From: Clitopilus passeckerianus
Lineage: Eukaryota > Basidiomycota > Agaricomycetes > Agaricales > Entolomataceae
NCBI GenBank assembly: GCA_944990035.1
Contig: CALYLX010000155.1
Location: 744,001-808,000, forward strand
Length of the DNA: 64,000 nucleotides
Direction: 5' to 3'
In this document: positions 12,793 through 24,728 of the stretch, piece by piece
How positions within the stretch are numbered: the first letter of the stretch is position 1
How the letters are laid out: each line of letters begins with the position of its first letter
Translations under genes and position numbers: made by a program
The notes under the pieces: model-generated
Database searches by the model: none
Seen by the model: only the letters and a program-made list of their open reading frames with translations
What the model was told of the DNA's origin: nothing

Positions 12793-15700
12793 GATATTCT
12801 TCGTCTCTCGTAGCTTCTTCCGTCCTTCCTTCGCCCAAGCCCCTCCAAAGCAAACAAAGCGTCAATGGCTTCCTTCTCGAGTAATCAATGGAGCAGAAGA
12901 TAGATGACTCGGCCGTAGCTGCTGAGTGTAGCAAGCTATCCCGAAGACGCCGATGTCGAACCGAGATTGGCCCTCCTAAATCGTATAGTTGAGAGAGATT
13001 GGGTATCGAACTCGAGACCTCAGGTGGAGAAGCTTCGCTTGGTCTAGCGGAAGGTGGACCGAGTTGTGATGAGGTGGTGGGACAGAGGAAAGAGAGGCAA
13101 GAGAACCAGAGATGTAAGCGGGGATACACCGGAATTTGACGGTCCTTGATGTGACCTTCAGTGTGTTCAAGCGGAATACTGAGTAAAGCAACTCAGGCTA
13201 ACGCTGACGAGAGATCCGAGCGGGGAACACGCCGTATACGCAAGCAAGCGCCGTCCGACTCGTGTAGCCTATTAGGATTTATCATTATTACATTGCCCCT
13301 TTGTTCGTTCATATAACGAAAGGAATACTCGCCTGCCTTGTTTCGTAGGCGCAGCTATAAGGGGAGACAGCAGTCAGTTGACCTTCAAGGTCGCCGTCTT
13401 TTGGTCGTCGACGTTGACGATGTTGTCTGAACTCCAATTGTCGATGGTGGTCGAGCAGAATCAAGGAGATCCAACTGGACCACCAACGGCTTGCCATTAC
13501 AGGAAAAATTCGCATCACGGTTCACCCGGTCCTTCATCCGAACTTTCTGGCAAAACTCAAAACCAGCCCACCACAAGTTCCCGTTGCGATCATCGTGCCA
13601 AACCATCCACCCTGACCTTGGCTTGACACGGCTTGCCCTGTCCAGTTGTTAGGTATCCTCGCCGGCACCAGCAACCACGGCCCAACTTCCACTCTCACCG
13701 GGCCGTACGAATCACAGGCCACATGTACACAGCCTTCGAGCCTTTTCAAGCCGAGCCAATTCAGTTCCTCCATCTTCTCCCGACCGATCCATGGCCATGA
13801 TCCTGCCCATTTTACCCTCCGATCACGCTATCAATATTCCCACCTTTCCTTTTGGAGCAATCTTTGTAGGAAATAATCGTTTACCCCTGGACACATGTAC
13901 ACATACACTTCAAACAAACCAACGACAAGGCCACGTGCCACTTGCCTCTTTCTGAGGGGCCCTGAACTGGTGCGATGATCTTGTCAAGGCATGCCTGGAA
14001 TCACTATCAGATGACCGTTTCAACTGTGCGTCAATGCGACGCTGTACTGTTCATTCGTGGCAGAGTCCTATAAGCGGTAATGCACCATGAAAAACTGCGG
14101 CACGGTACGGGACACACTGGGGTAAGAAGTGTCCGAGTTAAATACCACCAGGGACTTTGACCTTGGGGAACTGGTCAAATGATCTGGTCAAAAGCGCCGT
14201 TTCTCGGTCCTTATTTTAACAATGTGGCCCGGTCACTCGTTTTCGCCTGCTGTTGCCGCTAAAACTATTTGACTGGTTATGGATGAATTTTGAAATCGTG
14301 AATCGTCCTCCAAGGGTAGGCCCTCCAATTCGGTAATCCCTTTCACTTCAACCAGATTTTTTGGCATTTGAAACCAAGAAAAATCGTGTCAAATGCACAT
14401 GCCATGAATCCTTGATTGATATATTGGAAAGTTTCGTTAACACGTTACCAGAAGAAGTATAATTTCACGCTCGCGATCTAGGATACCTATGTCGTGATAG
14501 TTTCCGTTTCCCGGCGGGTCCCTCAACGCAATCACGTCCACCTCCCCGTTTGCTACCCGCGATGCATTTTCCTCAGGGCCTACTCCCATGCAAAAGCGCC
14601 ATTGACGTTGCCCTGGCGCCTCGGTGTCCTGCCCTGTAACAGGTCACGATGAATTGGGACCAGGTTGTAAGGAACTTCTGAACCTCAACCATCCTAACAA
14701 GGTGACATTGCACAAAGCCACGTTCGATAAGGGTTTGCAGCGCCGCGACCGACATTAGCTTCAGTTCCTGGTAGCATAACGTACACTAACTGTAAGCTAG
14801 AAGTCCACCTGCTCCCCACACCCATATGATTCAGATGAATGTGCAGACGTGATATGTTGAAAAACCCCCAAGCACAATAGTCATCCCATCCCCTCCGAGC
14901 CGAGGAGGACGAGTGACATTTGCCGCGGCCAGTGTCAAACGTCAAACCCCAGAGACTAAGGATATTAGTAGATCTAAGCAAGGAGTCATCAACCCGATAC
15001 ACTATATGGACGTCGGCCTCCGTGCATATCATGATGGCAACTGCTATCATAATACAGTTCGACCACGAGGAACGGCGTTGGTGGCAAGCTTGGCTCTCTA
15101 AGCTGAACCTTATTTCTTCGCGGCACGAACCTTATCTATCCAGTCGGATCCTGGTTTGCACTTCACTAGTCCCTGGGGAGTGACACAAAGGCTGTAGCCA
15201 GGAACCTTCGAGCCTTTACCAGAGTCACCACCGTGAGTCTCGGCCATTTCATCAATCTTGACGGCATTTACAGCATGCTAGTAACTTCGGTGAGCAGGGG
15301 ATGGGGATAGAACTTCAACAGGTTTCTCAAGCCCCAAAGCGTCGTTCAGAGGCAGCCCATCCGAGTCATCTGCACCAGTCCCCACCACGGGTCCACGGCC
15401 GCATGTTCGAGTGATCAGCCATTCTCGCTTCTCCGACTCTAAGTCTCGTTTTCAGTGCGTCAGCCTGACTCCAGAGAAAATGGTCCTCCTCGTAGGGCTA
15501 TGCGTGAAAGATTTTAATTGCATTTAGATCTACTCTGCACATCCAGAGCTACAAGTTGCCCTGAGCATAAGTAGTACATTGAACTTGAAGCTTGAAGCGC
15601 CCAAAGCGCTCAACGGGCCGAATCAGGCACATCACCGATACCGCATCACGGGACCCATTCCTCCCCACGCCGTCAACGAGGTTTGAGCCGAACAAACCAC

Positions 15701-17090
15701 GTTTCCCCATCGACCCCAGTCTGTGCTGCGGGGTGTGGGACTGGATTGTGGGGAACAGACAAAGAGACGACCATTTCCCCAAATCTTTTCGCACCATTAT
15801 ACGCCACATTTCCCCGAGTAGGACGCCAATGGTTTGTTGGTTCGTTGGCCTGTAGGTACTCTGGAGTGGAGGGGCTGCGGCGGTTGTCATCCTTGGAGAA
15901 AAACGGGAGCGTGGCGGGGTTACAAGCGAACCGCTCATGTGACTTCAGGCAGTGCTGACTGAGCTTGGGGTGAATTGTGAACCAAAAAATACAAAGCTCT
16001 ACGAAAGCCATGGGATACAATCTTCTCTGATCGCTGTGACCCCTTCAGTAATCACCATGTTACCCTCACTCAGACGACCTCAAACGGCCAGTGCAGGTGA
16101 ACAGGCATGATATGTGTATGATCGGCAACGAGGCTTCGGTAACTAGATATAAACTGTAGGGCTTATGGTGAAAATCAGTGAAAATCGGTATGTGGGGTAT
16201 GGGGAATTGCAAATTATATACATATAATCATGGAGGATGTATTCGGAATTCATTTGAACCAGCGAATTTATGGGCCAGTATGGCAACAGAACCTGGACTG
16301 CCCCCAATTTGGTCACGGCACCTTTTGCCGTCATCTGAGTTTCAAAATACCATCTGAAGCTGAAGAAGGCCTCAGTTCGTCAAGATCGACGATACGACAC
16401 GTACTTGTTTCTATTCAAACAAATTTCGTTGTGAAAGATCTTGGGGCTTGATTTATATACATGTATCTTCTACTGATCTAAATATGGACATTTAAACACC
16501 AAAATAGACTGAAATGAACATGAATTGTCAGCGGGATACATCAAACGGAGGACTGTGACAACTTGCATCTGACCTGAGTCCTCTTTTGAAGATTGCAAAT
16601 TCATCTCAATGAAAAGCCTTGGCAAGATATCATATGGAGGAGGTAATGAGAGCTGTGAATGGCAAGAGGAAAATGGGTGTGATAATCCTACTTAGTCAAA
16701 GATGTGTCACTGCTTTGCACAACCTATCCTCGTTCTATGTTTTATATGAGCCCTGTTTAGTAGAAACTGCAGCTGTGGCAGCGGCAGGTTAAAATATATC
16801 TATTTTGAGTTCAATAACTTGAAATTATGTCTAAACTCTTGAAGCGGCACCTTTGGCGCTGTCATATCCAGGAACTAATCTAGAAGTCCATTCTATTGCA
16901 GTGGAACTGCCAAATTTGGGTTTTGACTGTTGTTTGGATTTACAGGCCATTCTCCAGGGACAACAACAAATTTGGATGTATTATATGTTCTTGGAAGGAG
17001 AGTTTAGACTCAACAAGCATTTGTTGAAAACTCTGACCTTTGAAAATCTAGTATTTTTCACAGGCGTGCCGCAGCATGTATCAAGGAAAG
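12793..17090. other. intergenic, gene-poor
   Basis: About 4.3 kb between the regulator gene and the transposon cluster. Apart from the weak candidate at 13385-13773 I see no exon chain, RNA gene or domain motif. From about 16100 rightwards the sequence becomes more AT-rich, which anticipates the transposon cluster. The part next to 12793 should contain the promoter of the minus-strand regulator. Confidence 0.4.
13385..13773 (-). other. Possible small gene or gene relic, unrecognised
   Basis: Two overlapping minus-strand frames look protein-like. The upstream one starts at 13773 (MEELNWLGLKRLEG) and the downstream one ends at 13385 (MVWHDDRNGNLWWAGFEF). A plausible 61-nt intron between them starts GTGAGAGT and has a CTAAC branch site and an ACAG acceptor. 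However, the phases do not join the two frames without a stop. The sequence may be a decayed gene or may need another exon arrangement. No family was recognised. Confidence 0.22.
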
Positions 17091-17092
17091 TA

Positions 17093-18212
17093 CAGTCAAA
17101 CCTGTTGTAACCCATACCTGTGAAAACCCATAACCTCTGATAACCCATGAACTTTGATGATCCACCAACTCGGTATGCAGAGAAAACCCATAAGTCTCCC
17201 ATACAGTATGGAAGGCCATACCCCATAATCCATACGATTTCCAAAGGTAAAAACCCATAACTAGGCCTGCCAGACCATAATAAATTACCATTTTGACTAT
17301 TTTACTATCCAATGTACCCTAGTAACGGCTCAAACACTATTATATTCACTTTTAAATGTCTAAATAAGCATTAGTTTCCAAAGTTTTTAATTCTATTGAT
17401 CTTTAGGATACAAGAGGCTCAGCATCTCTGAGCATTAGGGGGTCTATAGCTGAAATTCCAGATTGTCAGATGTTTTTCAAAACATTTACTTCAACCATGG
17501 GTGGAAACCCACTCAACATGCTCAAGAATGGTCTTGCTAGACTCAAAAAACAAGTCGACAATTGCAAAAATAACCTCCTATCCCCAATTACAACACAAGG
17601 AAAGAATATCTTCAAAAGACAAGGATTGGCTCAACCAAGATAGAAACCTTGTTGATGAACAAGCACTTATTGACAGCCTTGAGAAAGCCTCAGACTACAA
17701 GCGTGGACTGGCAAAACTAGACCCAAAGCAACAGTCCCTGGCAAAGAAGTTGATAGAGTTGGAGACGGAAATTAAACAGGTAGTTGCCACATCGTTAAAA
17801 AAGAGAAAGTGTATGCAATGGTTTGATGAATGAGCTGGGCAATAAAAGTGATATTTTGACAGGTCCAGATGAAGGCAAGAAGTTTGTTCCAAAGAAAAAA
17901 GAAGACAAAGTCCCAGTATTCACAAAGAAAGAGAATGCCACTGTTGCCCAGCATATTGAAGGTCTTGACTGGTTTTTCAAGCACAAATCGACCCAAAAAG
18001 CAGCGGCAGACCATTTTGACAAGAAATATTTAAATCTCCGGCTCAAGCAACCCATTATATCTGATTGGATCAAGAATGAACGTCACTGGCAAGATTGTTG
18101 GGTGGAAATCCAGGGTACAGGGAGGATGGGAGGCACCAAGCAAACTAAGCAAACCAAGCATCTGGTAGTTACTGAAATGCTTGAGTTGTGGGTGGTGGAG
18201 GCAGTGCAGGAG
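17093..18212 (+). mobile_element. pogo/Tigger-like DNA transposon, 5' part, truncated by an LTR element
   Basis: The element begins CAGTCAAACCTG directly after a TA dinucleotide (17091-17092), as expected for the Tc1/mariner-pogo group, which targets TA. The first 200 bp repeat the motif AACCCATA and variants (CCCATA about nine times between 17108 and 17260), probably subterminal transposase-binding repeats. The transposase N-terminus follows. The element is interrupted at 18213 by the TG of an LTR. I could not find its right half or right terminal repeat in the window. Confidence 0.65.
17528..18212 (+). pseudogene. pogo-like transposase, N-terminal fragment with CENP-B type HTH
   Basis: The fragment covers an acidic/coiled leader (LIDSLEKASDYKRGLAKLD) and then a 54-nt intron near 17813-17866. 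A helix-turn-helix region follows (STQKAAADHFDKKYL, LKQPIISDWIKNERHW) and the start of the CENP-B-like second HTH (KHLVVTEMLELWV). The DDE catalytic domain is absent because the LTR of element A starts at 18213, so it cannot encode an active transposase. The first in-frame ATG is at 17528, but the true start is uncertain. The joined coding sequence is similar in design to basidiomycete pogo relatives. Confidence 0.65.
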
Positions 18213-18671
18213 TGTTATGGTTTTGCTTACGTGTTTGTCCTTACATACCCTGGCCCGCTTACCTATGCACAATTACTCACATATGCTGCATATTACTGTG
18301 CATTTCTCATCTTTTTCCATGCTTACTCCGCATCTCTCATGATTATGAGAGACTTATACTTTAACTGACTCTTTCTGACTCACATCAAGTCATACTAACT
18401 CATGTACTTACTCATCATGCTGCACATGCTCTATATTTAGAACTACTAGATAGGTACATATATAAACCTGTACCATTTGGTCAAGGCTCCTCAGCTTGAC
18501 CTAGGCAATCTACCTAACTGCTTAGTTCTCTACTTCGCCTTTAAGTCCCTTGCTTTGTCAATCTCACCAGGTCGTCAGTACAGCCGCAGCTGCTGACAAA
18601 TCTCTGTCTTTGTTTATCAAAGACATCGAGCGTAAACAGTGTTACCTAAGTTGTTAGGCTTTGCCTTAACA
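18213..18671 (+). repeat. 5' LTR of Ty3/gypsy element A (459 bp)
   Basis: Starts TGTTATGG and ends CTTAACA (TG...CA), and is homologous over its full length to the LTRs at 24729 and 33059. It has one copy of a ~26-bp internal unit that is doubled in those two LTRs, which explains 459 versus 485 bp. CpG sites are strongly decayed: the palindrome that reads TCTCACGATCGTGAGA elsewhere is TCTCATGATTATGAGA here. Confidence 0.85.
18459..18502 (+). promoter_or_regulatory. LTR promoter: TATA box and start of R
   Basis: TATATAAA at 18459-18466. About 30 nt downstream lies CAGCTTGACCT (18492-18502), the 11-mer complementary to the primer site after the LTR. The spacing suggests that transcription starts at or just before this 11-mer. 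Confidence 0.6.
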
Positions 18672-18673
18672 AA

Positions 18674-18684
18674 AGGTCAAGCTG
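18674..18684 (+). promoter_or_regulatory. Self-primer binding site, element A
   Basis: AGGTCAAGCTG, 2 nt after the LTR end, is the exact reverse complement of the 11-mer at 18492-18502. There is no obvious tRNA-complementary TGG-type primer site. This matches the self-priming arrangement known for Tf1/sushi elements. Confidence 0.65.
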
Positions 18685-18783
18685 TTCAGAAGGCCCGCTT
18701 GTTGTTAGCATAGGCCCACCCCACGACAACATAGCAAAAGTGCGCAATAGGCCGATTGCTGTTGCAGCTACCACTCAATCACC

Positions 18784-20202
18784 ATGGTTGTACACAGGGC
18801 AGACCACCTGCCACGAAATACCACTCTAGTAGAAGGAACCAACAGCATTTACAAGTTCACCAACGGAAGCTACTGCGGTTTTAATCACGACAATAACCGC
18901 TGGTGCTACGCCTCTCTCTCCCTTGGCAAATTTACATTCACTACCGTTGCTGTTAAAAACAGACACTTCCACCCTCTAGACTTCCCTACCCCTGAACGAT
19001 CTCATAAGACCCTTGCTATTGTCCAAGCTCAACGTGAACACAACATTGAAATAGACGAGGAGAAACAGCGACACTTCGCACCGTTACTCACAGCAATATC
19101 CAGAAACCCATCACTAGTCCTGTCTACCAGCACTTCTGTCTTGCCCAAAGAGGAAGAAGAAGAAGAACACCAAGTACAACAACAGCTAGAGGAGAGCCTC
19201 ACAGCTGAGCCAGAGGAGCACCCCAGTGCAGAAACAATTGAACCAGAGACCGATTTCGATTTCGACTACGAAATGTCACAAGACAACAACAACAAGAAGG
19301 ACATTGGAGCCAAACCCCAGACGTTCTCCGGAGACCGATCCAAGACCAGAAAGTTCATTCAGGAACTTGAAGACTACCTCATCCTAAACAACCTCAACCA
19401 ACTTGAAGATGACAAGAAGATTCGCATCGCCCTATCCTTCCTCAAAGAAGGAACTGCAGCAGCATGGGGATTAGAATTTCACAATAAATACTCAGCAGCT
19501 GAAAGGAAAGCCACCTATGTTGAGTTTATCCGCCAATTCAAAGAAGCCTTTTCCCCTACCAACAACAAAGCTGCCGCACTTCTCCAACTCAAAGCCCTAC
19601 GACAGGATGGGACAGCTGATGAATTTGTCACTGTCTTCAAGAACATTCTTGCACGAACCAATCTCAGCGGTGACACTGCAAAAATTGAGATCTTCATAGA
19701 AGAACTTACCCCCAAACTCCAAGAGAAAATTCTCTTTTCCGATTCCCCTCCTACCACATTCGACGATTGGGTCAAGAAAGCCGTCTAGTTTGATAACAAC
19801 TGGCGACGTGCCAAGACAATCATGGGACATACCCGTATCATCAAGACATCTGATATGGTCAAAGGTGCTTACAAAACACCTACTGGAGCCCGAGACCCAA
19901 TGGCTATGGATGTTGATCGTTTCACTACTGATCCACCCAAACGCCGCCTTACCCAAGAGGAAAGAAAACACCACAAGAAGAACAACCTGTGCTACTATTG
20001 CTCTAAGAAAGGTCACACGATCCAACAATGTCTTCAAAGAAAGAATTTTGGAAAGACCTACCCTAGCAACAACGACAGCCGTTTCCACAAGAAGCCTGGG
20101 GAGGGGGCCGAGTTGATCAAATATGTCAGAGCAGCCCTAGCTGACATGCCCCAAGAAGAAGCCACTGAATTCTACACCAAAGCAGAGGCTGAGGGTTTTT
20201 GA
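18784..20202 (+). pseudogene. gag of element A, one internal stop
   Basis: Gag-like frame from ATG 18784 to TGA 20200-20202, about 472 codons. The N-terminal third is rich in acidic residues and Gln. The retrotransposon gag/capsid region follows (PQTFSGDRSKTRKFIQELE, FLKEGTAAAWGLEF). A CCHC zinc knuckle (CYYCSKKGHTIQQC) sits near the C-terminus. A TAG at 19786-19788 replaces a CAG codon present in element C, a C-to-T change. The ATG at 18784 aligns with an ACG in element C. The frame ends at a slippery heptamer, see 20193-20238. Confidence 0.8.
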
Positions 20203-20238
20203 AGAGGAAGACTGCAAAGCCAATGTCAGTACTTTCTT
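20193..20238 (+). promoter_or_regulatory. -1 frameshift signal, element A copy
   Basis: G_GGT_TTT immediately before the TGA stop, followed by a stem of GAGGAAG (20204-20210) with CTTTCTT (20232-20238), which needs two G-U pairs. It continues with ACTG (20211-20214) paired to CAGT (20227-20230). Confidence 0.55.
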
Positions 20239-20337
20239 GCCCGATTGATATTTCCAGTGTACTTGTAGCTACTGATTTTTATGCTGAATCTATGCGTATC
20301 CCCATCTCCCTACAAGACCCCCTAGACGGAAATCCAA
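20203..20337 (+). pseudogene. pol start of element A, cut off by element B
   Basis: The first ~45 codons of the pol frame, equal to the start of the element C pol (MRIPISLQDPLDGN), remain open. They stop at 20337, where the LTR of element B begins in reverse orientation. The protease, reverse transcriptase and integrase of element A are not found in the window. Confidence 0.7.
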
Positions 20338-20798
20338 TGTTAAGCTAGTATCACTACTTGCTTAAACAAGTATCAAGAGTTCAGCTGCTTAGTCTTCTAC
20401 CAGCCTTTGTAGAGACAAGCGAGAGTAATCGAGCAAGTCGAAGTTAAAGCAAATAGCGATGTATAGGCTTTTAGGTCAAGCTGGGGAAGCAAGACCAAAA
20501 GTGTGAAAGTATTTATACAAGGTTGGTAGGGCTAAGGGTTGGGCATTGCGCAGCAATGCTGTGTAAGTAAAATAAGTATGACTCAGAGTGAGTCAGGGTA
20601 AGAGTCACTATGAGTCACGATAAGTAAATATAGTACAAGTATCTCACGATCGTGAGAATACTGAGTAATCAGTGTAAAAAGAATGAATAGTGCGCAGCAC
20701 TGTAAGGTAAGCAAGTAGGTGTAAGCGGGCCAAAGTAGTAACAATGAATTAGTAAGAAGGAAAAAGAGTCTGGGTGCGTATCCAAGGTAACTGTAACA
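20338..20798 (-). repeat. 3' LTR of Ty3/gypsy element B (461 bp)
   Basis: Read on the minus strand it starts TGTTACAG and ends CTTAACA. It is preceded by the polypurine tract GCGAGAGGGTAA (20810-20799). It diverges strongly from the A/C LTR family but keeps three things: a TATAAAT box (near 20511-20518), the 11-mer CAGCTTGACCT (20483-20473) and the palindrome TCTCACGATCGTGAGA (20642-20657). Several TGACTCA-type motifs are also present. No target duplication could be checked because the other end of element B is missing. Confidence 0.8.
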
Positions 20799-20831
20799 TT
20801 ACCCTCTCGCTAGTGTTGAAGTCACCTGACT

Positions 20832-21708
20832 TCAATTCTTCCTTTTGCCCCAGAAGTGGCGGTCTATGTTCTTCCAGTAGTGTTGTGGACATTTAACCAG
20901 GTAATGGCCTGGGCCGCGACAATGACACGGACGACAAACAAAATAAAAGCAATGACATTGTCGATGTCTGCCTCCACAGATGTAACATCTGAACCATTGC
21001 AGTGGAATTGGTTGGTTGGCAAGGTATCCGGTACGCGGCGCCTTCTGGGACAAGATTGTCGAGGAAGAGGGTTCACCAGAGTCGGCGAATCTGACTCGGG
21101 TGGGCTTTCAAATGTGGAGAGGTAGGGTGTCGCTGGTTGTGACATCAGGGTCGATGTTCTCCTTGTTGTTATCTTGTTCTTCAGGGTTAGTCCTGACGAA
21201 TGGGTTATATTTGATTTTTGCGGTGGTTTCTAAGTCGACGGTTGGGGGAAATTCTCGGAGGGTTCCTCGAACCTGATGTGCCATGAGAATCGTCGGTTCT
21301 TCGGTGGTTTGATCTTCCTCAGGCCCCCAGGGATTGGCGGCAAGGGTTTCAAAATCTGTCTCCTTCGGGTTGGGGAACCAACTTCGTCACTCAGGATAGT
21401 GCTGATTGAGGAATTCCTCCAGCAGCAAAGAAGAGGTCAGTGAGGGTTTCCTCCGTGCGTTGGTCAGAGCTGTCAAGAGCTCGATCAAGTTCTTCAAGGG
21501 TTTTCGAATATAGGTGGCGTAGACGAGCCACTTCGTTGCGGAATTTGGTTCTTCGGTCATGGTAGGCTGAGCCTCGCTCTGCCACTTTGGTAAGGGGGTT
21601 GTTGTTGCTGCTCCAGGCAGTGTTTGTATGGAGTGCCGTAACAGCGGAATCGGTTTTGAAGGTGTTAAGGATGATGGTACGATCGTAGGAGGAGACATTG
21701 GAAGGCAT
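20832..21708 (-). pseudogene. Third ORF of element B, frameshifted
   Basis: Homologue of the extra ORF downstream of pol in element C. The N-terminal part (21708-21391, starting MPSNVSSYDRTI) is open. The C-terminal Cys/His part (21053-20832; FRCYICGGRHRQCHC and CRPCHCRGPGHYLVKC) lies in another frame. The overlapping membrane-like frame is also open (21145-20864). Indels separate the parts, so no complete protein can be made from this copy. Confidence 0.7.
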
Positions 21709-21761
21709 TATAAGAGGAGTTTGTTTGTTCAGTGGATTACTGTGGTGCAGTTGATGGGGTT

Positions 21762-24728
21762 TTACCGAATATTCTTCCTCTTCTTATATGCTTCAAGGGT
21801 TTTCTTGGCGTTCTTGAGATTTCTCATAGGTTCCCAAGAGTTCTCCGATGTCGGATATCCTTTCCATTTGATCTTGTAAAGGATTCTCCCACGATGTTGT
21901 TTGTGTGTGACAATTTCTTCAACTTCCCATTCTTCTTCTTGATTGATGAGGTCAGGTGGTGGTTCTAGGAAGTTGGGTCCATGTGTCTTGGTTTCCTTAT
22001 ATGGTGTGAGGAGGGTGGCGTGGAATACAGGGTGAATTTTCCATGCTCGGGGTAGTTCTAGTTTGTAGGTCAGTGGACCTAGCACTTCTTTGATCATAAA
22101 GGGGCCTTCTCATTGTGGCGTGAACTTCTTTGAGTAGTATGTCAGTTTTAGGTTGGTTGCTTCCAGCCACACCTTCTGTCCTTGCTCAAATGGTTTGAAG
22201 TTGCTTCAGATGTGTTCGGCCATCTTTCGTCTCGCAAGTTCATGAGCGGCCGCAGCTTCGTCTTGTGCCTGTTGGAGTTCTTTCATTCGGGTTCCCACAG
22301 CCGGAATATTGGTTTTCTGATATGGAAGGGGAATGGCACGTGGTTCTGCTCCATTCATTAAATAGAATGGAGTTCGTGCAGTGACAGCGTGAACTCGTTT
22401 GTTGTGGGCAAATTCCATCAGGGGAATTAGTTCTAGCCATTTCTCGGGGTTGTTGGCGCAGAATAGTCGGAGATAAGCGCCGATATCTTGGTTGACACGT
22501 TCAGTTTCTCCGTCAGCTTGAGGGTGGTATATGGTTGTTAGGGAAAGCTTGATTCCCAGGAGCCGTCCTAGTTCTTGAAATACTTTGGATGCGAATTGTG
22601 GACCTCTGTCGGATATCAGTTTGTCGGGAAGTCCAAATCTTCTGTAGACAGCGTCCAAGTAGTTATTGGCAGTGCCTAGGGCGTCGATGGTCTTTTTGCA
22701 AGGGATTAAAATTACCCCCTTACTAAGGCCATGGTCTACCACGACCATGAGTGAGTCATACCCATTAACCTCAGGGATATCTGTAATGAAATCTGTAGAG
22801 GCAAGTTCAAAGGGTCGTGTGGCGATAGATTTGACTGGGTTTAGGGGAGATGCCGTGGGATGTGTATTGACTTTCATCTGTTGGCAAGGGGCACATCCAT
22901 CAACATAGGATTTGACAGTTCCAAACATTCTGGGCCACCAATAATGTTTGGAAATTAACTCCATCGTTTTGAATGCTCCGGGGTGTCCGGCCATAGGTGC
23001 GTCATGATACTTCTGTATAAGGCTTCGTGGTAGGGTAGCGTCATTAGGGACATAGCATCATCCCCTGAAGAAGAGGAGAGAGTCCTCTACCTTCCAGTCG
23101 GCTAAAGCTGATTTGATCGGAGTAGAGTGGTTCTTCAGATGTTGTATTGCTTCAGTGAAGAATTCGTCTTTCATCATGCGTTCAGCAAATTCCGCCTTAA
23201 GTTCGGTGTCAATTGCTCAGATGAAGAGTTTATCAGGTAGCATGGTGATATCTTCATTGTCGGTGTTGTGGTCTAGAATGTGATCTGCTCATTGGGATAG
23301 TTCGTCAGATTGGATCATCTGAGTTCCTGGTACATGAACTAGGTTCAGGTCATATTGGGAGAGGAGTAAACTCCATCGTGCTTGTCGTCGGCTAAGCTTC
23401 TGTGGCGTTTGGTAGTAGGTCAGGTTCTTATGGTCGGAGAATACCGTGACAGGGTGGGCTGATCCTTGTAGATAGTGTCACCAAGTTTCCAGTGCTCTGA
23501 CTATAGCGAGTAGTTCCCTGTCGTAGATTTTGTAGTTCTGTTCAGTTGGGGTGAAGGAGTGGGAAATGTATCCACAAGGGTGCCAGTCATTATTTTTGTC
23601 GCGTTGGCGTAGCACTGCTCCTGTTGCCCACTTGGATGCATCACATTCAATGGTGAATGGTTTTGTTGGGTCAGGCATCATGAGTACGGGCGTCTCTGCG
23701 AACCTTTTCTTCAGAGCTTTGAATGCTTCTTCTTGTTCCTTTCCCCATGTAAAGGGCCGATCTTTCTTGGTGAGATCATTCAGGGGTCAGGCTAGTTCCG
23801 CATATTTCCCTATGAACCTTCGATAGAAGTTACCAAATCCCAAAAAGGACCGAACTTCTTTTACGGTGGTCAGGGTTGGCCATTTCTTTATCCCATCGAG
23901 TTTGGTTGGGTCCATGTGAATCTTGTCTGGCAATATGATCATTCCAAGGAATTCAACTTCTGTCACATTGAATTTGCACTTCTCAGCCTTAAGGAACAGG
24001 TTGTGTTCCATCAGCCTTTGGAGTACCCGTTTGGTGCGTTTCTCGTGTTCTCTTGGGTCTTTGGAGAAGAGTAACATGTCATCCATGTAAATGATTAACC
24101 ATCCTTCATCGATCATATTTCTGAAGATGTGGTTCATCATTGCTTGAAATGTGGCTGGAGAGTTACATAGTCCAATGAACATGACGGTGGGTTCAAACAA
24201 GCCTCGATTTGTTTTGAAGGCTGCTTTCCACTTGTCACCTTCTTTGATCCGGACATTATGATATCCCTATCGGATGTCTAGTTTTGTGAAAATCTTTGCT
24301 CCTTTGAGTTTGTTGAGTAGGTCACTGACTAGTGGTAAGGGGTAGGCATTCTTGACAGTACCACTGTTGAGGTACCGGTAATCTTGGCAGGGTTGTAGTG
24401 CGTTTGCTTCTTTCCTTGCTACAAAGAAGAAGGGTGATGCTTGGGGTGATTTCGAAGGTTGGATGTATCCTTTCCATAAGTTTTCTTCGAGAAATTTGTC
24501 CATTTCGGCTTGCTCCTTTGGGTTGAGGGAATAGACCTTGCAGTCTTTTGGGACAAAATCAGGTTTGAGATCAATGGCATGATTCCAGGGTCGTGATGGG
24601 GGGAATCGTTCTGATGCTTCTTTCTCGAAGACTTTCTTGAATTCATGGTATTCAGGGGGAATCAGGTCTTCAAGTCTTTTCTCAACTTCTTCGGTCTTCT
24701 GATGTTCTAAAGCCTGGGAGATGGACGT
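21762..24728 (-). pseudogene. pol of element B, truncated and with many stops
   Basis: Running leftwards on the minus strand: the end of the pre-RT linker (SISQALEHQ at 24728), then reverse transcriptase (24503-23787 with IIYMDDMLLFS) and RNase H (23681-23478, [13 protein letters not shown]). The integrase follows (22994-22206, zinc motif CAPCQQMK, then DRGPQFASK), then its C-terminus and chromodomain (22097-21762, YKIKWKGYPTSENSWEP). Stops interrupt it at many places and are mostly TGA or TAG where element C has CGA or TGG. The 5' part (gag, protease, 5' LTR) is missing: the sequence ends exactly where the LTR of element C starts. Confidence 0.85.

Noticed and set aside
12985..13060. tRNA-like sequence (GAGTTCGATACCC on the minus strand, GGTCTAGCGG nearby on plus)
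   Set aside because: The T stem does not pair and no D or anticodon arm can be built around it. At best it is a decayed tRNA-derived fragment.
17100..17290. CCCATA-rich array as a CRISPR, telomere or satellite repeat
   Set aside because: Spacing is irregular and the repeats sit just inside a TA-flanked CAG terminus, fitting subterminal repeats of a pogo-like transposon.
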